Notes under the pieces: model-generated | Told to the model about the DNA's origin: nothing | Database searches by the model: none | What the model saw: only the letters and a program-made list of their open reading frames with translations | Made by a program: the position numbers and the translations under genes | Shown: positions 8,628 through 17,485 of the stretch, piece after piece | How the letters are laid out: every line of letters begins with the position of its first letter | Numbering within the stretch: the first letter of the stretch is position 1 | Origin: Carboxylicivirga sediminis | Lineage (GTDB): Bacteria; Bacteroidota; Bacteroidia; Bacteroidales; Marinilabiliaceae | Direction: 5' to 3' | DNA length: 64,000 nucleotides | NCBI RefSeq assembly: GCF_018156225.1 | Contig: NZ_JAGTAR010000012.1 | Location: 62,001 to 126,000, forward strand

Positions 8628-10121
8628 ATGACAGTATTTAAGATTGAGGATAAAAACGCTTCTGAACTAGTGCAAAGGCAGAAAATAATCATCCATGGAG
8701 ACGATTCACGCGTCATCACACGCGCTCATATCCCAGGTGAATTAACGCGTATCAATAACATCATCAACAGGGTACTAAAGCTTACTAAGGACGGGGTTGA
8801 GCGGGAATTACAAAAAGTGTATCGTGATTTTGAAAGCAGACATAAAAACCTGGATCACCAGTTGATTAAGCATTATAACAAAATTTCGGAGTATATTCCT
8901 GCCTCCGTGCAGCTAAGCCAAAATATGCAGATGCTGATTGGCGCCTATTTAACCATGGAATATTCCATTGAATCAGCCGCTTTATTTAACCCTTCCATTG
9001 TTGCTCATCCAAACCAGAAATATGTGGTAGATGGCTGCCTGAGGTTTATTATGAGTCTGCGGGCCACTGGTGAAGGCCATATTTCCTCCATTGTTTTTCG
9101 CAGTGGGGTGATCAATACAGATAGTTCATTCTCATTTGACGAAACCAGCAGGTATGTCGAGCAAGCGTCGGTGTGCCACAACTCAGCTTATGACAGGCAC
9201 CTGTTTCAATTGAAACTGCAGGATTTGGACGCCTGGGATGAAACAAGTATTCGCATATTTGACCAGATTCCGGACACCTTTTCTTATCAGGAGCTAAAGG
9301 TGAGCATAGGTGTGCTATACTTAGATCCTGATTTTGTATGCAATGATAAAGTTATTGAGATCATCTACTGGGTGGCTAATTCCAACTATACGCTTCAGTT
9401 TGATGAAACCAGTAATATTTCGGAACGGGTAATTTTTCCATCATCGGATAACGAAAGCCGGGGAATTGAAGATGCCCGGTTTGTACAATTTAAGGATGAC
9501 AATGGTGAAGTGACCTACTATGCTACCTATACAGCATATAATGGGTTCAGCATTCTACCCCAGTTAATTGAAACCAAGGATTTTCTCCGCTTTAAGGTGA
9601 TGACTCTGAATGGAAAGGCTGTTCAGAATAAAGGAATGGCACTGTTTCCTCGAAAGATTAATGGGAAGTATGTGATGTTATCGCGGCAGGATGGCGAAAA
9701 CAACCACATCATGTTTTCTGATCATTTACACTTCTGGCAATCATCCCAGATTATTCAGGAACCAACAAAGCCCTGGGAATTCATACAGATTGGTAATTGC
9801 GGGTCTCCAATAGAAACAGATGAGGGATGGCTGGTGCTCACCCATGGTGTTGGTGCCATGCGTCAATACGCCATTGGGGCAATATTACTTGATTTGGATA
9901 ATCCTACAAAAGTGATAGCCCGACTGGATGAACCACTGATAACGCCAACAAAAACGGAACGGGAAGGCTATGTACCTAACGTTATCTATTCGTGCGGCGG
10001 CCTATTGCTTCATCAACAATTAATTATTCCATATGCCATGTCGGATATATCAACCGGAATAGCTACCATCAATGTAAAAGATTTACTTGGGTCGATGACC
10101 TTTATGAACAATAATGAGTAG
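8628..10121 (+). CDS. GH130 phosphorylase-like protein (long form)
   Basis: A 497-residue protein. Residues 1-185 are an N-terminal helical extension; residues 190-490 are the GH130 propeller with the catalytic aspartate in SRGIEDARF (D282), KGMALFPRKINGKYVMLSRQDGEN, and IGNCGSPIETDEGWLVLTHG. The long architecture resembles the beta-1,2-oligomannan phosphorylase branch, whereas the neighbour at 6353 is the short type. Together they could make or remodel a beta-mannan storage oligosaccharide with mannose-1-phosphate; that is an inference. The gene closes the cluster and is followed by a strong terminator. Confidence 0.85.
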   Translation: MTVFKIEDKNASELVQRQKIIIHGDDSRVITRAHIPGELTRINNIINRVLKLTKDGVERELQKVYRDFESRHKNLDHQLIKHYNKISEYIPASVQLSQNMQMLIGAYLTMEYSIESAALFNPSIVAHPNQKYVVDGCLRFIMSLRATGEGHISSIVFRSGVINTDSSFSFDETSRYVEQASVCHNSAYDRHLFQLKLQDLDAWDETSIRIFDQIPDTFSYQELKVSIGVLYLDPDFVCNDKVIEIIYWVANSNYTLQFDETSNISERVIFPSSDNESRGIEDARFVQFKDDNGEVTYYATYTAYNGFSILPQLIETKDFLRFKVMTLNGKAVQNKGMALFPRKINGKYVMLSRQDGENNHIMFSDHLHFWQSSQIIQEPTKPWEFIQIGNCGSPIETDEGWLVLTHGVGAMRQYAIGAILLDLDNPTKVIARLDEPLITPTKTEREGYVPNVIYSCGGLLLHQQLIIPYAMSDISTGIATINVKDLLGSMTFMNNNE

Positions 10122-10343
10122 CTGTTTCATGTCTAAACAAAGCATTGTAATATACCCTATTAGAATTTTAAAAGATTATGATTTTATCAATAACATAACC
10201 AAATTCTTTCAAAACTTATTGCTATTTTTACAAATGATAAAATATCAGACGAGACTATATAGAGACCTTGGTTTTAAGTGCTTTTGTAGTAATTTGGAAA
10301 TAAGCAAATTATAAAAATACAAAGAATCCCTTCAGGATCACAT

Positions 10344-10376
10344 AAAAGCCTGTAAGTTTTATACTTGCAGGCTTTT
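10344..10376 (+). terminator. Intrinsic terminator of GT4/GH130 cluster
   Basis: A 13-bp stem (AAAAGCCTGTAAG with CTTGCAGGCTTTT, one G-T wobble) around a TTTTATA loop. The 3' arm ends in TTTT. It lies 220 bases after the long GH130 stop. Confidence 0.75.
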
Positions 10377-10696
10377 GTATTTTAGTGATGATAATATTGG
10401 TATTGAATTTTATAAGCTTTACAAAAATTACAATCATTTCTTAAAGCCCAATCTTGTAAGTACCGGACTTGCAAATTGGTTTAATGATTCAGAGCAATCC
10501 GGTTTCAATGCCTTTGCTATAACATGTCGTAGCTTTGAAGCTCATAACAACCTTATCTTCAAATACTTTGATGGCAGTAGCACTAACGCGACTGCAGAAT
10601 CATTTAATGGCAAAATCAAAGACTCCGGAAAACAATTTTAGAGGCTTGTCAGTTGTGATGTTTTTTCTTATCTGACTTTGTGAAATTTATGTTTAG
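10375..10696 (+). pseudogene. ISAon1-type (ISL3-like) transposase C-terminal remnant
   Basis: The frame from 10375 to 10641 contains WFNDSEQSGFNAFAITCR and FKYFDGSSTNATAESFNGKI, which match the C-terminal conserved block of Bacteroidota ISAon1-family transposases. The expected continuation (FRG...FFL...IY) is found in the next frame after an extra T in the TTTT at about 10637, and it also contains an in-frame TGA. The N-terminal half of the transposase and recognisable terminal repeats are absent. This is a dead fragment and marks the edge of an AT-rich accessory patch. Confidence 0.75.
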
Positions 10697-11137
10697 ACCC
10701 AGATTTTTCATGTGATACAATTCTTATTGATATATTAAATCGATTAAAATATAGTAATTTAAAGATTTATGTGGGATTGATGTATGTGGAAAAAATATTT
10801 CGTAATACATTTAGTTAAAATCCAAATATATTTGTATTATTGTTATGAGAATCGTCAATAATACATAAGGGTTAAGATTTAGGTGGTTATTATTTTTAAC
10901 CAAATCTAATGCTATGAAACTTAACCAGCATTTAATACCTCTATTACTTGGTAAATATTTTATTTGTACCACTTTTCTTCAAATAAAAAAAAGGATTAGA
11001 CTTATAGTCCTGTTGCTTTATGTTTCTTTCTTACTTCCCAAAAGTAAAAAAGGAAACTATTTATCGGTATAATTAAATATTATCTGAGCTTAATTAAGCT
11101 AAATACCTTACCATTTTATTAACTTAAATTATTTCGT

Positions 11138-11371
11138 ATGAAAGAATTGAAAATTAATCTAGTAATGGTTTTAATTATTATTGGGTTTCACTCCTGTGAA
11201 TTCAATAATGATCCAACACCATTTGAAAACGAAGTTTCACAACTCAAGACTAGTCAAAACGACGCGGAGTTTAAAGAAAAGAAGAGAAGAGCAAATATGA
11301 CAGATTTATTGTCAAGTTTGCAAAGTCAATTTCAAAATCCCTTTCTGGTAATGAGTTTAGGGGACTTGTAA
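11138..11371 (+). CDS. N-terminal part of a frameshifted FN3 lipoprotein
   Basis: A 77-codon frame that starts with a lipoprotein signal peptide (MKELKINLVMVLIIIGFHSCEF; lipobox cysteine in FHSC). From about codon 47 the downstream-frame reading gives better protein: KSKYDRFIVKFAKSISKSL then LVKTEAELLLDGDYSI, running straight into the next frame. The shift lies in the A/G-rich tract at 11273-11291 and equals a one-base loss. So this and the 11386 frame are one gene of about 570 codons, broken or sequenced with an error. The 441 bases before it (10697-11137) show no convincing gene. Confidence 0.7.
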   Translation: MKELKINLVMVLIIIGFHSCEFNNDPTPFENEVSQLKTSQNDAEFKEKKRRANMTDLLSSLQSQFQNPFLVMSLGDL

Positions 11372-11385
11372 AGACAGAAGCAGAG

Positions 11386-12873
11386 TTGTTATTAGATGGA
11401 GATTACTCTATTATTTGGAAGAACTTTAAGAATAAATCTGTTAATAATGGCAAATCTGTTAGAGAGCTAGTAGAAGCTGATATTGATTCAGATATCTCAA
11501 ATGAATCATATAAATTTAAAAATTTTGAATATGAGTTTAAACAATTGCAAATTTCTGTTCCAGTAAACTGTGAAAAATGGGATTATGAGAACTATCAACC
11601 AGTTGTTATCTATTTGGCGAGCGATTATGATGAAGAGGACGAATTTGTAAATGGATTCGATCAGAATGGAAAAAAAATTGTTCTTAGTAATTTGCAAAAA
11701 CCTGATGTGCCTGTAATTGTAGTAGGATTGAATGAGAGATGTGATGAGAATGGTGATATCTATCCTGAATATATGTCTTCTAGAATAATAGAGGATCCAG
11801 GGGAAGATCCAACCCCTCCGCCAGCTCCATCAAACTTAACTGCTGAGACCTCCCCAACAGGAATCCTTTTAAATTGGGATAGAGCAAATGGAATTAGTGT
11901 CACTGGCTACCAAATATCAAGAAAAGGGCCAAGCGATAGTTATTTTAAGGCTATTGGATCTAATAGTGGAGCTTTTAATACAACCTACCAAGATAATGCA
12001 GTTGAGTCTGGCGTAACATATAGTTATCAGGTTAAAACTCTTGACGATACTAATCAACTTATGTCATCTCCTTCAAATACAGCATCTGCGCAAGCTCCAT
12101 ATAATCCTAATCCGCCTATATCATTTAATGTCTCTCACGTTGTAAGAAATGAGGCTAAGCTAAATTGGGTTAATAATAATCAGCAGTATATTCTAAAAAC
12201 AGAAGTTCTAAGGTACCTAGTTGAGCCAAATAATGATTACGAGCTTATCGCAACACTAACTAAAGATAATTCCTATTATTTTGATCGTAATCTTCAAGCG
12301 GGTAAGAAATATGAATATATGATAACACATTGGAATCAACAAGGACCATCTTCTGGTGTTTTGGATCATGTTAGAATTCCATTTAGAGATATACAATCGA
12401 CCAATCCAGTTTATGTGAAAAATATTTCTTTTGATAGTTGGGATTTAGAACGATGGCCTGCAGGAAAACCTGAATTTAGAATAAATGTTGCTAGTGTGAA
12501 TAGGTCGACACTAACATCTTACTCAGTAGTAAAAAATGTTGATTTTGATTTTGGGAATGATGTTAAAAGTTGGAATTTTTCAGGGAGGCGATTAGTTGAT
12601 TGGGATCAGGATATTTGGTATGACGTTTTGTCATTAGCTATGGTTGAATATGATGAACAATGGGGGACTCATAACTTATCATTTAGTGCGGGTTTGAAAG
12701 AAAAATCAGCAAACTTTTTAGAATTAGAAAGTCTAGGTGTATCTTACAAGGTAGATATTACAGATGATTTTGAGGATTGCGGAGTTGTTTATGTTGATTT
12801 CTATCATGAAGAAAATAAGACATATTATTTCCAAAACTATGGGGCTAGAATCACAATATCAAATCAACCATAA
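11386..12873 (+). CDS. Main part of frameshifted FN3-domain surface protein
   Basis: This 495-codon frame has no credible start of its own (TTG at 11386), and its reading frame extends upstream to 11275, joining the lipoprotein signal in the other frame. Residues 1-140 form a leader domain (ELLLDGDYSIIW; VIVVGLNERCD). Two fibronectin type III domains follow at about 143-233 (PAPSNLTAETSPTGILLNWD) and 240-330, then a beta-rich C-terminus to 495. If intact it would be an outer-membrane-anchored surface lipoprotein of unknown role. Codon usage is more AT-rich than the flanking operons, consistent with acquisition. Confidence 0.75.
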   Translation: MLLDGDYSIIWKNFKNKSVNNGKSVRELVEADIDSDISNESYKFKNFEYEFKQLQISVPVNCEKWDYENYQPVVIYLASDYDEEDEFVNGFDQNGKKIVLSNLQKPDVPVIVVGLNERCDENGDIYPEYMSSRIIEDPGEDPTPPPAPSNLTAETSPTGILLNWDRANGISVTGYQISRKGPSDSYFKAIGSNSGAFNTTYQDNAVESGVTYSYQVKTLDDTNQLMSSPSNTASAQAPYNPNPPISFNVSHVVRNEAKLNWVNNNQQYILKTEVLRYLVEPNNDYELIATLTKDNSYYFDRNLQAGKKYEYMITHWNQQGPSSGVLDHVRIPFRDIQSTNPVYVKNISFDSWDLERWPAGKPEFRINVASVNRSTLTSYSVVKNVDFDFGNDVKSWNFSGRRLVDWDQDIWYDVLSLAMVEYDEQWGTHNLSFSAGLKEKSANFLELESLGVSYKVDITDDFEDCGVVYVDFYHEENKTYYFQNYGARITISNQP

Positions 12874-12892
12874 CAATAAAATATAAAAGAAT

Positions 12893-13519
12893 ATGAGAGA
12901 TTCATTTCTGGTTATAGTTATTCTATTTTGTTGTTCAATTGCTGCCTTTTGTCAAGAGGAGGTACAGAAGTACGAAATGAATATCAAAATTGAATTATTT
13001 TCTGATAACCTTCAAAATTGGGATAGGTTTCTAGAGGATGGTCCAGAAGATTATAATACTGGTAATTCAGGCATGTGGAAAGGTGCAAGTATTGAATTTC
13101 TTTTCCCTTCGAAAAGAAAAAATATCAGGTATCTAATTGGCACATCAATGTTGAGGTACACAAATAATGTCGAGTTTTTTGGAACATCAGATATTCAAGA
13201 GAGTATCCGTAATGTGGGAGGCGCATATACAGGAATAGAATATGGTTCAAGAGAGAGTAGCGTTGGATTAATGGCTAATTTTAATGCGGGTATTTATTCT
13301 GCATCTAAAACGGTTATTCAATATAACTCTATCACAAAAGAGTCAAATAACAGTTACGTTGGCTCTTGTGCTTTTGGAAGTAGTTTCTCTTTAGGTTTAA
13401 ATGTACGAATCAATAAGATACTATTTACACCTTATGGTAAGATAGCTTATTATGGAGGTAATGATCTCTCCTTTATTTTGCCTGGTGGAGGAATTAGATT
13501 AGGATACATTTTTAAATAA
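12893..13519 (+). CDS. Exported beta-barrel-like protein, unknown function
   Basis: A 208-residue protein with a signal peptide (MRDSFLVIVILFCCSIAAFCQ). The rest alternates polar and hydrophobic residues in short glycine-rich strands and ends GGGIRLGYIFK, as in small outer-membrane barrels. It follows the frameshifted FN3 lipoprotein by 19 bases and shares its AT-rich composition, so the two were probably one transcription unit. No family is recognised. Confidence 0.65.
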   Translation: MRDSFLVIVILFCCSIAAFCQEEVQKYEMNIKIELFSDNLQNWDRFLEDGPEDYNTGNSGMWKGASIEFLFPSKRKNIRYLIGTSMLRYTNNVEFFGTSDIQESIRNVGGAYTGIEYGSRESSVGLMANFNAGIYSASKTVIQYNSITKESNNSYVGSCAFGSSFSLGLNVRINKILFTPYGKIAYYGGNDLSFILPGGGIRLGYIFK

Positions 13520-13991
13520 TGTGTTTTTAAATGGGGGTGTCAATAGGCACCCTCAATATAAATAAACACACTACAAATTAAATTAATTCATTAGATTTTC
13601 GTTCAAACACAAATAATTAAGGTCATCACCGTTGTATCTGTTTTTCTAACAATAAGCGTGACAAGCTACTACAACCTGAATTACAATTCCTACATCATGT
13701 TCAGGCATTGATCCGAACAGCAAAAGTTACTGGATCAACGGCATATACAATTGTGGATCTTGTGTTAGATAAAACACCTTTACTATCAAGTAGTTTTCCA
13801 AATCTTTATAGTATTGCCTTATATCACTGCATTTTGGCATATGCTAAAATCATATATATATTAATTATGTATCTATTCCCAAAAGTTACTTTTTAAGGCG
13901 GCTACGCAAGGCAAATCGACTCATCCACATGTTATCGGCATTGTTTGATTTAGACCCTTAAAACGCTCCAGGGTCTTGGTCATAACTTCAG
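13520..13991. other. 472-base gap without a supported gene
   Basis: A weak hairpin follows the beta-barrel gene at about 13532-13553 (GGGGGTG/CACCCTC) but has no T-run. A short open stretch from about 13650 to 13896 has coding-like runs but no recognisable family. This is the right-hand border of the AT-rich patch; composition returns to normal near 13900. Confidence 0.4.
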
Positions 13992-14990
13992 CTATTTTAT
14001 ATAATAAGCCAAACTAAACCACCCTTTATCATCACTAAATACTTTTTTGATTTGCATACCGCCGTTATGGCCCAATGCTTCGAGTTGGTTCACTGTAAAC
14101 TTATGGGAGTTTTCGCTATGGATGGTCTCTCCCTTCTTTAGTCGAATCACTTGGTTGGCGGCTCTCAATTGAACATTAATATCCTTCTGAGCTTTCAAAT
14201 GCATTTCAATACGCTGCTCATCCTTATTATAGAAAGCCCAATGTTCAAAATCACTTATCTCAAAGCTGGCGTCAACATGCCGGTTGACCACCTTTAGTAT
14301 ATTTTTGTTGAAAGCAGCAGTCACCCCTTTGTCATCGTTATAGGCTCGTTCTAGAACCGTTATATCCTTCACCATGTCAGCCCCTAATAATAGGGCATCG
14401 CCTCCATCCATCACCTCGCCTATCTTTTGCATGAAGTCTTTGGCTTCGACCGTTGAAAGATTGCCAATGGTACTGCCCAAAAAGCAAAACAAGCGATGCC
14501 TGCGGCGCGGCATATAATCGAAGGAGTGCAGAAAATCAGTTACAATGCCCGTAATGCTGTTGAAGTTATGAAGCTGAATAATATCTTCAATTGATTTTGT
14601 GATGGCTGACTGGCTAATATCAACCGGGTAATAGTTAATGGTTGAAAGAATGTGTGGCGGAATTGGCCCGATCAGTGTTTTAATTTTGGATGAATCACCG
14701 CTTCCCAACTCAATAATATCCAGATCGTAGAGGCTAATATCCAGCTGATTAACAAGCGTTGACAATATCTCCATCTCACATCGTGTGGGATAATACTCAT
14801 CCAGCTTTGTAATCGCTTCAAAAAGTTCAGACCCCGCTTGATCGTAAAAGTACTTGGGTGAAATATATTTTGGAGATGTAGTTAAGCCCTCAATAATTTC
14901 CTGTCGGGCTGTATCAATTCCTTTTTTATGGAGGTAATTAACAATCTCAAGCTCACCTATTTTAATAATGGTTTCGTCTAAATAATTCAT
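13992..14990 (-). CDS. eanA: L-histidine N-alpha-methyltransferase (EgtD/EanA type)
   Basis: A 332-residue SAM-dependent methyltransferase that trimethylates histidine to hercynine, the first step to ergothioneine. Family features are KYISPKYFYDQAGSELFEAITKLDEYYPTR near the N-terminus, the SAM loop IIELGSGDSSKI, PVDIS, LFCFLGSTIGNL, and the C-terminal WFSLAYYIK. The ATG at 14990 is used, 8 bases after the rhodanese stop; an upstream in-frame start would overlap that gene. No EgtB sulfoxide synthase or EgtE lyase is near; instead a rhodanese precedes it, which matches the anaerobic EanA/EanB pairing. The pathway assignment is strong but rests on context. Confidence 0.88.
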   Translation of the reverse strand: MNYLDETIIKIGELEIVNYLHKKGIDTARQEIIEGLTTSPKYISPKYFYDQAGSELFEAITKLDEYYPTRCEMEILSTLVNQLDISLYDLDIIELGSGDSSKIKTLIGPIPPHILSTINYYPVDISQSAITKSIEDIIQLHNFNSITGIVTDFLHSFDYMPRRRHRLFCFLGSTIGNLSTVEAKDFMQKIGEVMDGGDALLLGADMVKDITVLERAYNDDKGVTAAFNKNILKVVNRHVDASFEISDFEHWAFYNKDEQRIEMHLKAQKDINVQLRAANQVIRLKKGETIHSENSHKFTVNQLEALGHNGGMQIKKVFSDDKGWFSLAYYIK

Positions 14991-14997
14991 AGGCAGA

Positions 14998-16290
14998 TTA
15001 GTTTTTTCCTGGAATACCAGTTTCGTAAGGATTATCAGGATCGTTACTCCACTCAAACCAACCTCCATCGTACACCGATACAGTTGGCCAGCCCATCAGC
15101 CAGGCATTATAAAAAGCCTCACTTCCACGCCAGCCTGTTCCGCAATAAAAGGCCAGGCGCTTTTCTGGTACAATACCTGCTTCATGCCAAATATCTTTTA
15201 TCTCACCAGCCTCTCTGATGGTATGATCCAGATTGCGATAATTCTCCATGTGGTAGGCATCGGAGCCACAGTTGCCAAAGACCGAACCAGGTATTCGCCC
15301 TTTCTTTTCAATGTAATTATAGCCGCTCACTTTGCCAATATACTCCTCCCAGCTACGTACCGAAACAATATCAGCATCAGCATCTGCAATCATCTTTTTA
15401 GCTTGAGGTGTATCGACAAAAAGATGCGGACTGGCCGGTATTTCAGCCCCAAAATCAGCCACTGCACGTTTAGGCACATCAACGGTACTGATTTCATAAC
15501 CTGCATCTTTCCATGACTGGAAACCGCCGTTCATCACCCGCACATCTTTAACACCAGCATACAGCATAATAGCGCAACAGCGAATAGCTCCCAAATGCCC
15601 GGCTGCACTACCCGGAAATTCATCGGTATTATCTGGCCACATAAATTTGCCATAAACCACAACCGTAGTATCTGCTGTAATACCATGAGATTCAAATGCT
15701 TTTTTCAGCTCCTCTGGCGAACGCCTGTTCCATGTTTCTGGCGCCTCCAGAGCCAGTGTGTCCATATCAATGGCCCCAGGAATATGTCCTGACAAATAAG
15801 CATCGCGGTTACGGTAATGCGCATGCAGCACCAGCACGTCTTTCCCCTTAAGTTCTGCAGGTGTATAACCATCAACCACCTGCTTAACCCACGATGCCGG
15901 CACAAGCTGCTGATAGCGCGGCAATGCATCCATTGGAAGGCTTGTATCTGTTGTCCACTCCTTTACAAAGTTTTTATAAATATGAATGTTGGAATAACCA
16001 GCTTTCGCAAACAATTCGGCCACCTGTATGCTGTTATTATCATGATAGCTGTATAACACAAGGGTGTGATGTGGCAATATCCCTTTAGCTCTTACAATTT
16101 CAATCCAATCCATATAGCTGGTCCATTTCAAGGGTAAAGATCTTGCTCCCTTTATGTGCCCTCCGCGTGCTTCACCATTTAGTGGCCAGCCATTGTAAGC
16201 GTCGGCCTGGCGCACATCTACAATATGCACATTAGGTTTTCCGATGAGTTCTATTAGTTCCTGTGTTGCTACTTCCGGGTATTGTGTCAT
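14998..16290 (-). CDS. eanB: EanB-like multidomain rhodanese sulfurtransferase
   Basis: A 430-residue cytoplasmic protein built from tandem rhodanese modules (about 5-125, 140-275 and 285-425). The only active-site loop with cysteine at the catalytic place is C383 in FYCGTGWRGSE of the last module. In EanB of Chlorobium, the persulfide cysteine (C412) and the key tyrosine (Y353) are 59 residues apart; here C383 and Y324 have the same spacing. EanB inserts sulfur from polysulfide into the C2 of hercynine without oxygen. It sits between an NmrA-like gene (12 bases) and the histidine methyltransferase (7 bases), a clear operon. An ordinary thiosulfate sulfurtransferase is the alternative. Confidence 0.85.
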   Translation of the reverse strand: MTQYPEVATQELIELIGKPNVHIVDVRQADAYNGWPLNGEARGGHIKGARSLPLKWTSYMDWIEIVRAKGILPHHTLVLYSYHDNNSIQVAELFAKAGYSNIHIYKNFVKEWTTDTSLPMDALPRYQQLVPASWVKQVVDGYTPAELKGKDVLVLHAHYRNRDAYLSGHIPGAIDMDTLALEAPETWNRRSPEELKKAFESHGITADTTVVVYGKFMWPDNTDEFPGSAAGHLGAIRCCAIMLYAGVKDVRVMNGGFQSWKDAGYEISTVDVPKRAVADFGAEIPASPHLFVDTPQAKKMIADADADIVSVRSWEEYIGKVSGYNYIEKKGRIPGSVFGNCGSDAYHMENYRNLDHTIREAGEIKDIWHEAGIVPEKRLAFYCGTGWRGSEAFYNAWLMGWPTVSVYDGGWFEWSNDPDNPYETGIPGKN

Positions 16291-16302
16291 TATAAGAGAT
16301 AT

Positions 16303-17157
16303 TTAGTGAGCTTGCTTTATATAGGCCTGAATCATTTCATCCAGTGTTTTATGGTTGCGACTGGTTACTTTCTGATAATCGGATATTCCATCAAAATCAC
16401 CTGTCCGAATTCCTTCATATATACCACCGATGACTGTACCAAGAAAGTCGCCTAATGCCGCCTTTCGCTCCTTCAGGTATTCATCAACCGAAATACTATT
16501 GTAGAATAAATTGAGCTGAAAAGCTTTATTAATGGCGTCGGCCAATTGCTGCTGCGTAACAGCATCGCCAAACAAGTTGTAGGTGGCTCCATTCAGCCCA
16601 TCATTGCATAGCAAATGGTAATAGGCACAGGCCAGTTCGTCTCGTGAAGTATAGACGCATTTACCATCGGCTGCGCAGTTAATGATAGCCCCCTCTTTTA
16701 TATAGTGTTCAATGTATTCCAAATCAGGTTCGATGTAGATACCGTTTCGGCCAATAGCCCATTGCAAACCAGATTGTTTAATATCTTCTTCTGTCTGGCG
16801 GTTACTGGCTACCACAGGACTAAATGCGTTACCTACTTCGGCTCCATAAATGCTGGTATAAACAATTTTGCGGACACCATTTGCTTTAGCAGCTTCAATG
16901 ACGTTACGGTGCTGTTGTATGCGTTTATCAGGCAGATCCATACCTGATACCAACAACACGGTTTCAACGTCGTTCAAGGCTTCCATCAGCTCTTGTTTGT
17001 TATTATAATCACCTTTTCGTATTTCAACGCCCAATGGCTCAGCTCTGGCAGGTGTGCGGGCAATACCAATGACTTGTTCAGCCCCTATCTCCTGTTTGAG
17101 TCGTTTTACAATGGACGATCCCAGGTTACCACTTGCTGTTGTTACTGCTATTTTCAT
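16303..17157 (-). CDS. NmrA/QorB-like NAD(P)-binding protein
   Basis: A 284-residue Rossmann protein of the atypical short-chain dehydrogenase type. It begins MKIAVTTASGNLGSSIVKRL (GxxGxxG-like loop TTASGNLG), then GIARTP as the adenosine-ribose site, and IVYTSIYGAE. It lacks a standard YxxxK pair at the usual place, as in the NmrA group. The closest type is QorB/YtfG-like quinone reductase or redox sensor. It is the first gene of the ergothioneine operon, so a role in redox balance is plausible but inferred. The ATG at 17157 is preferred over a TTG two codons earlier. Confidence 0.82.
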   Translation of the reverse strand: MKIAVTTASGNLGSSIVKRLKQEIGAEQVIGIARTPARAEPLGVEIRKGDYNNKQELMEALNDVETVLLVSGMDLPDKRIQQHRNVIEAAKANGVRKIVYTSIYGAEVGNAFSPVVASNRQTEEDIKQSGLQWAIGRNGIYIEPDLEYIEHYIKEGAIINCAADGKCVYTSRDELACAYYHLLCNDGLNGATYNLFGDAVTQQQLADAINKAFQLNLFYNSISVDEYLKERKAALGDFLGTVIGGIYEGIRTGDFDGISDYQKVTSRNHKTLDEMIQAYIKQAH

Positions 17158-17485
17158 GCTCAATGCTTTTTATTGAAGAGGCAATTTATACCAGTTTTCA
17201 ATGCGGCAAAAGGTCAAGTTACGCCAAAATATGGTAAAAATGGAACTCCTGTTGTTGAATTCATAGCCTTCAAACTAGTATAACTTTGCTATGAGGTCAG
17301 GCTTATCTGTCTGCTGGCTATATCAAAGTATCTGTTGACAGTTAACGCAGAAAAGTAAAACCACCTCATTCATTTTTTATGTATAATAATGATGGGCATT
17401 ACTATTTTTTTTCTATCTTACAATTGTCTTATTCGAAGCCATAAAATGCAGGGTCAATTATTATTCACTTCAAAAATTGACAATT

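Noticed and set aside
10114-10314. 66-codon open frame overlapping the end of the long GH130 gene
   Set aside because: Overlaps the real gene and then runs in AT-rich spacer with no domain; the terminator follows. Likely chance.
10914-11072. 52-codon hydrophobic open frame beginning MKLNQHLIPLL
   Set aside because: It has a signal-like middle but no family match, ends soon after, and lies in an AT-rich gap next to an IS remnant. Coding cannot be supported.
13708-13896. 62-codon open frame in the border gap
   Set aside because: Its start is arbitrary, and the hydrophobic end has no recognisable family; it may be a decayed fragment.
13957-13979. Hairpin GACCCT/AGGGTC after the methyltransferase gene
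   Set aside because: Six pairs only and no T-run on the minus strand, so not called as a terminator.
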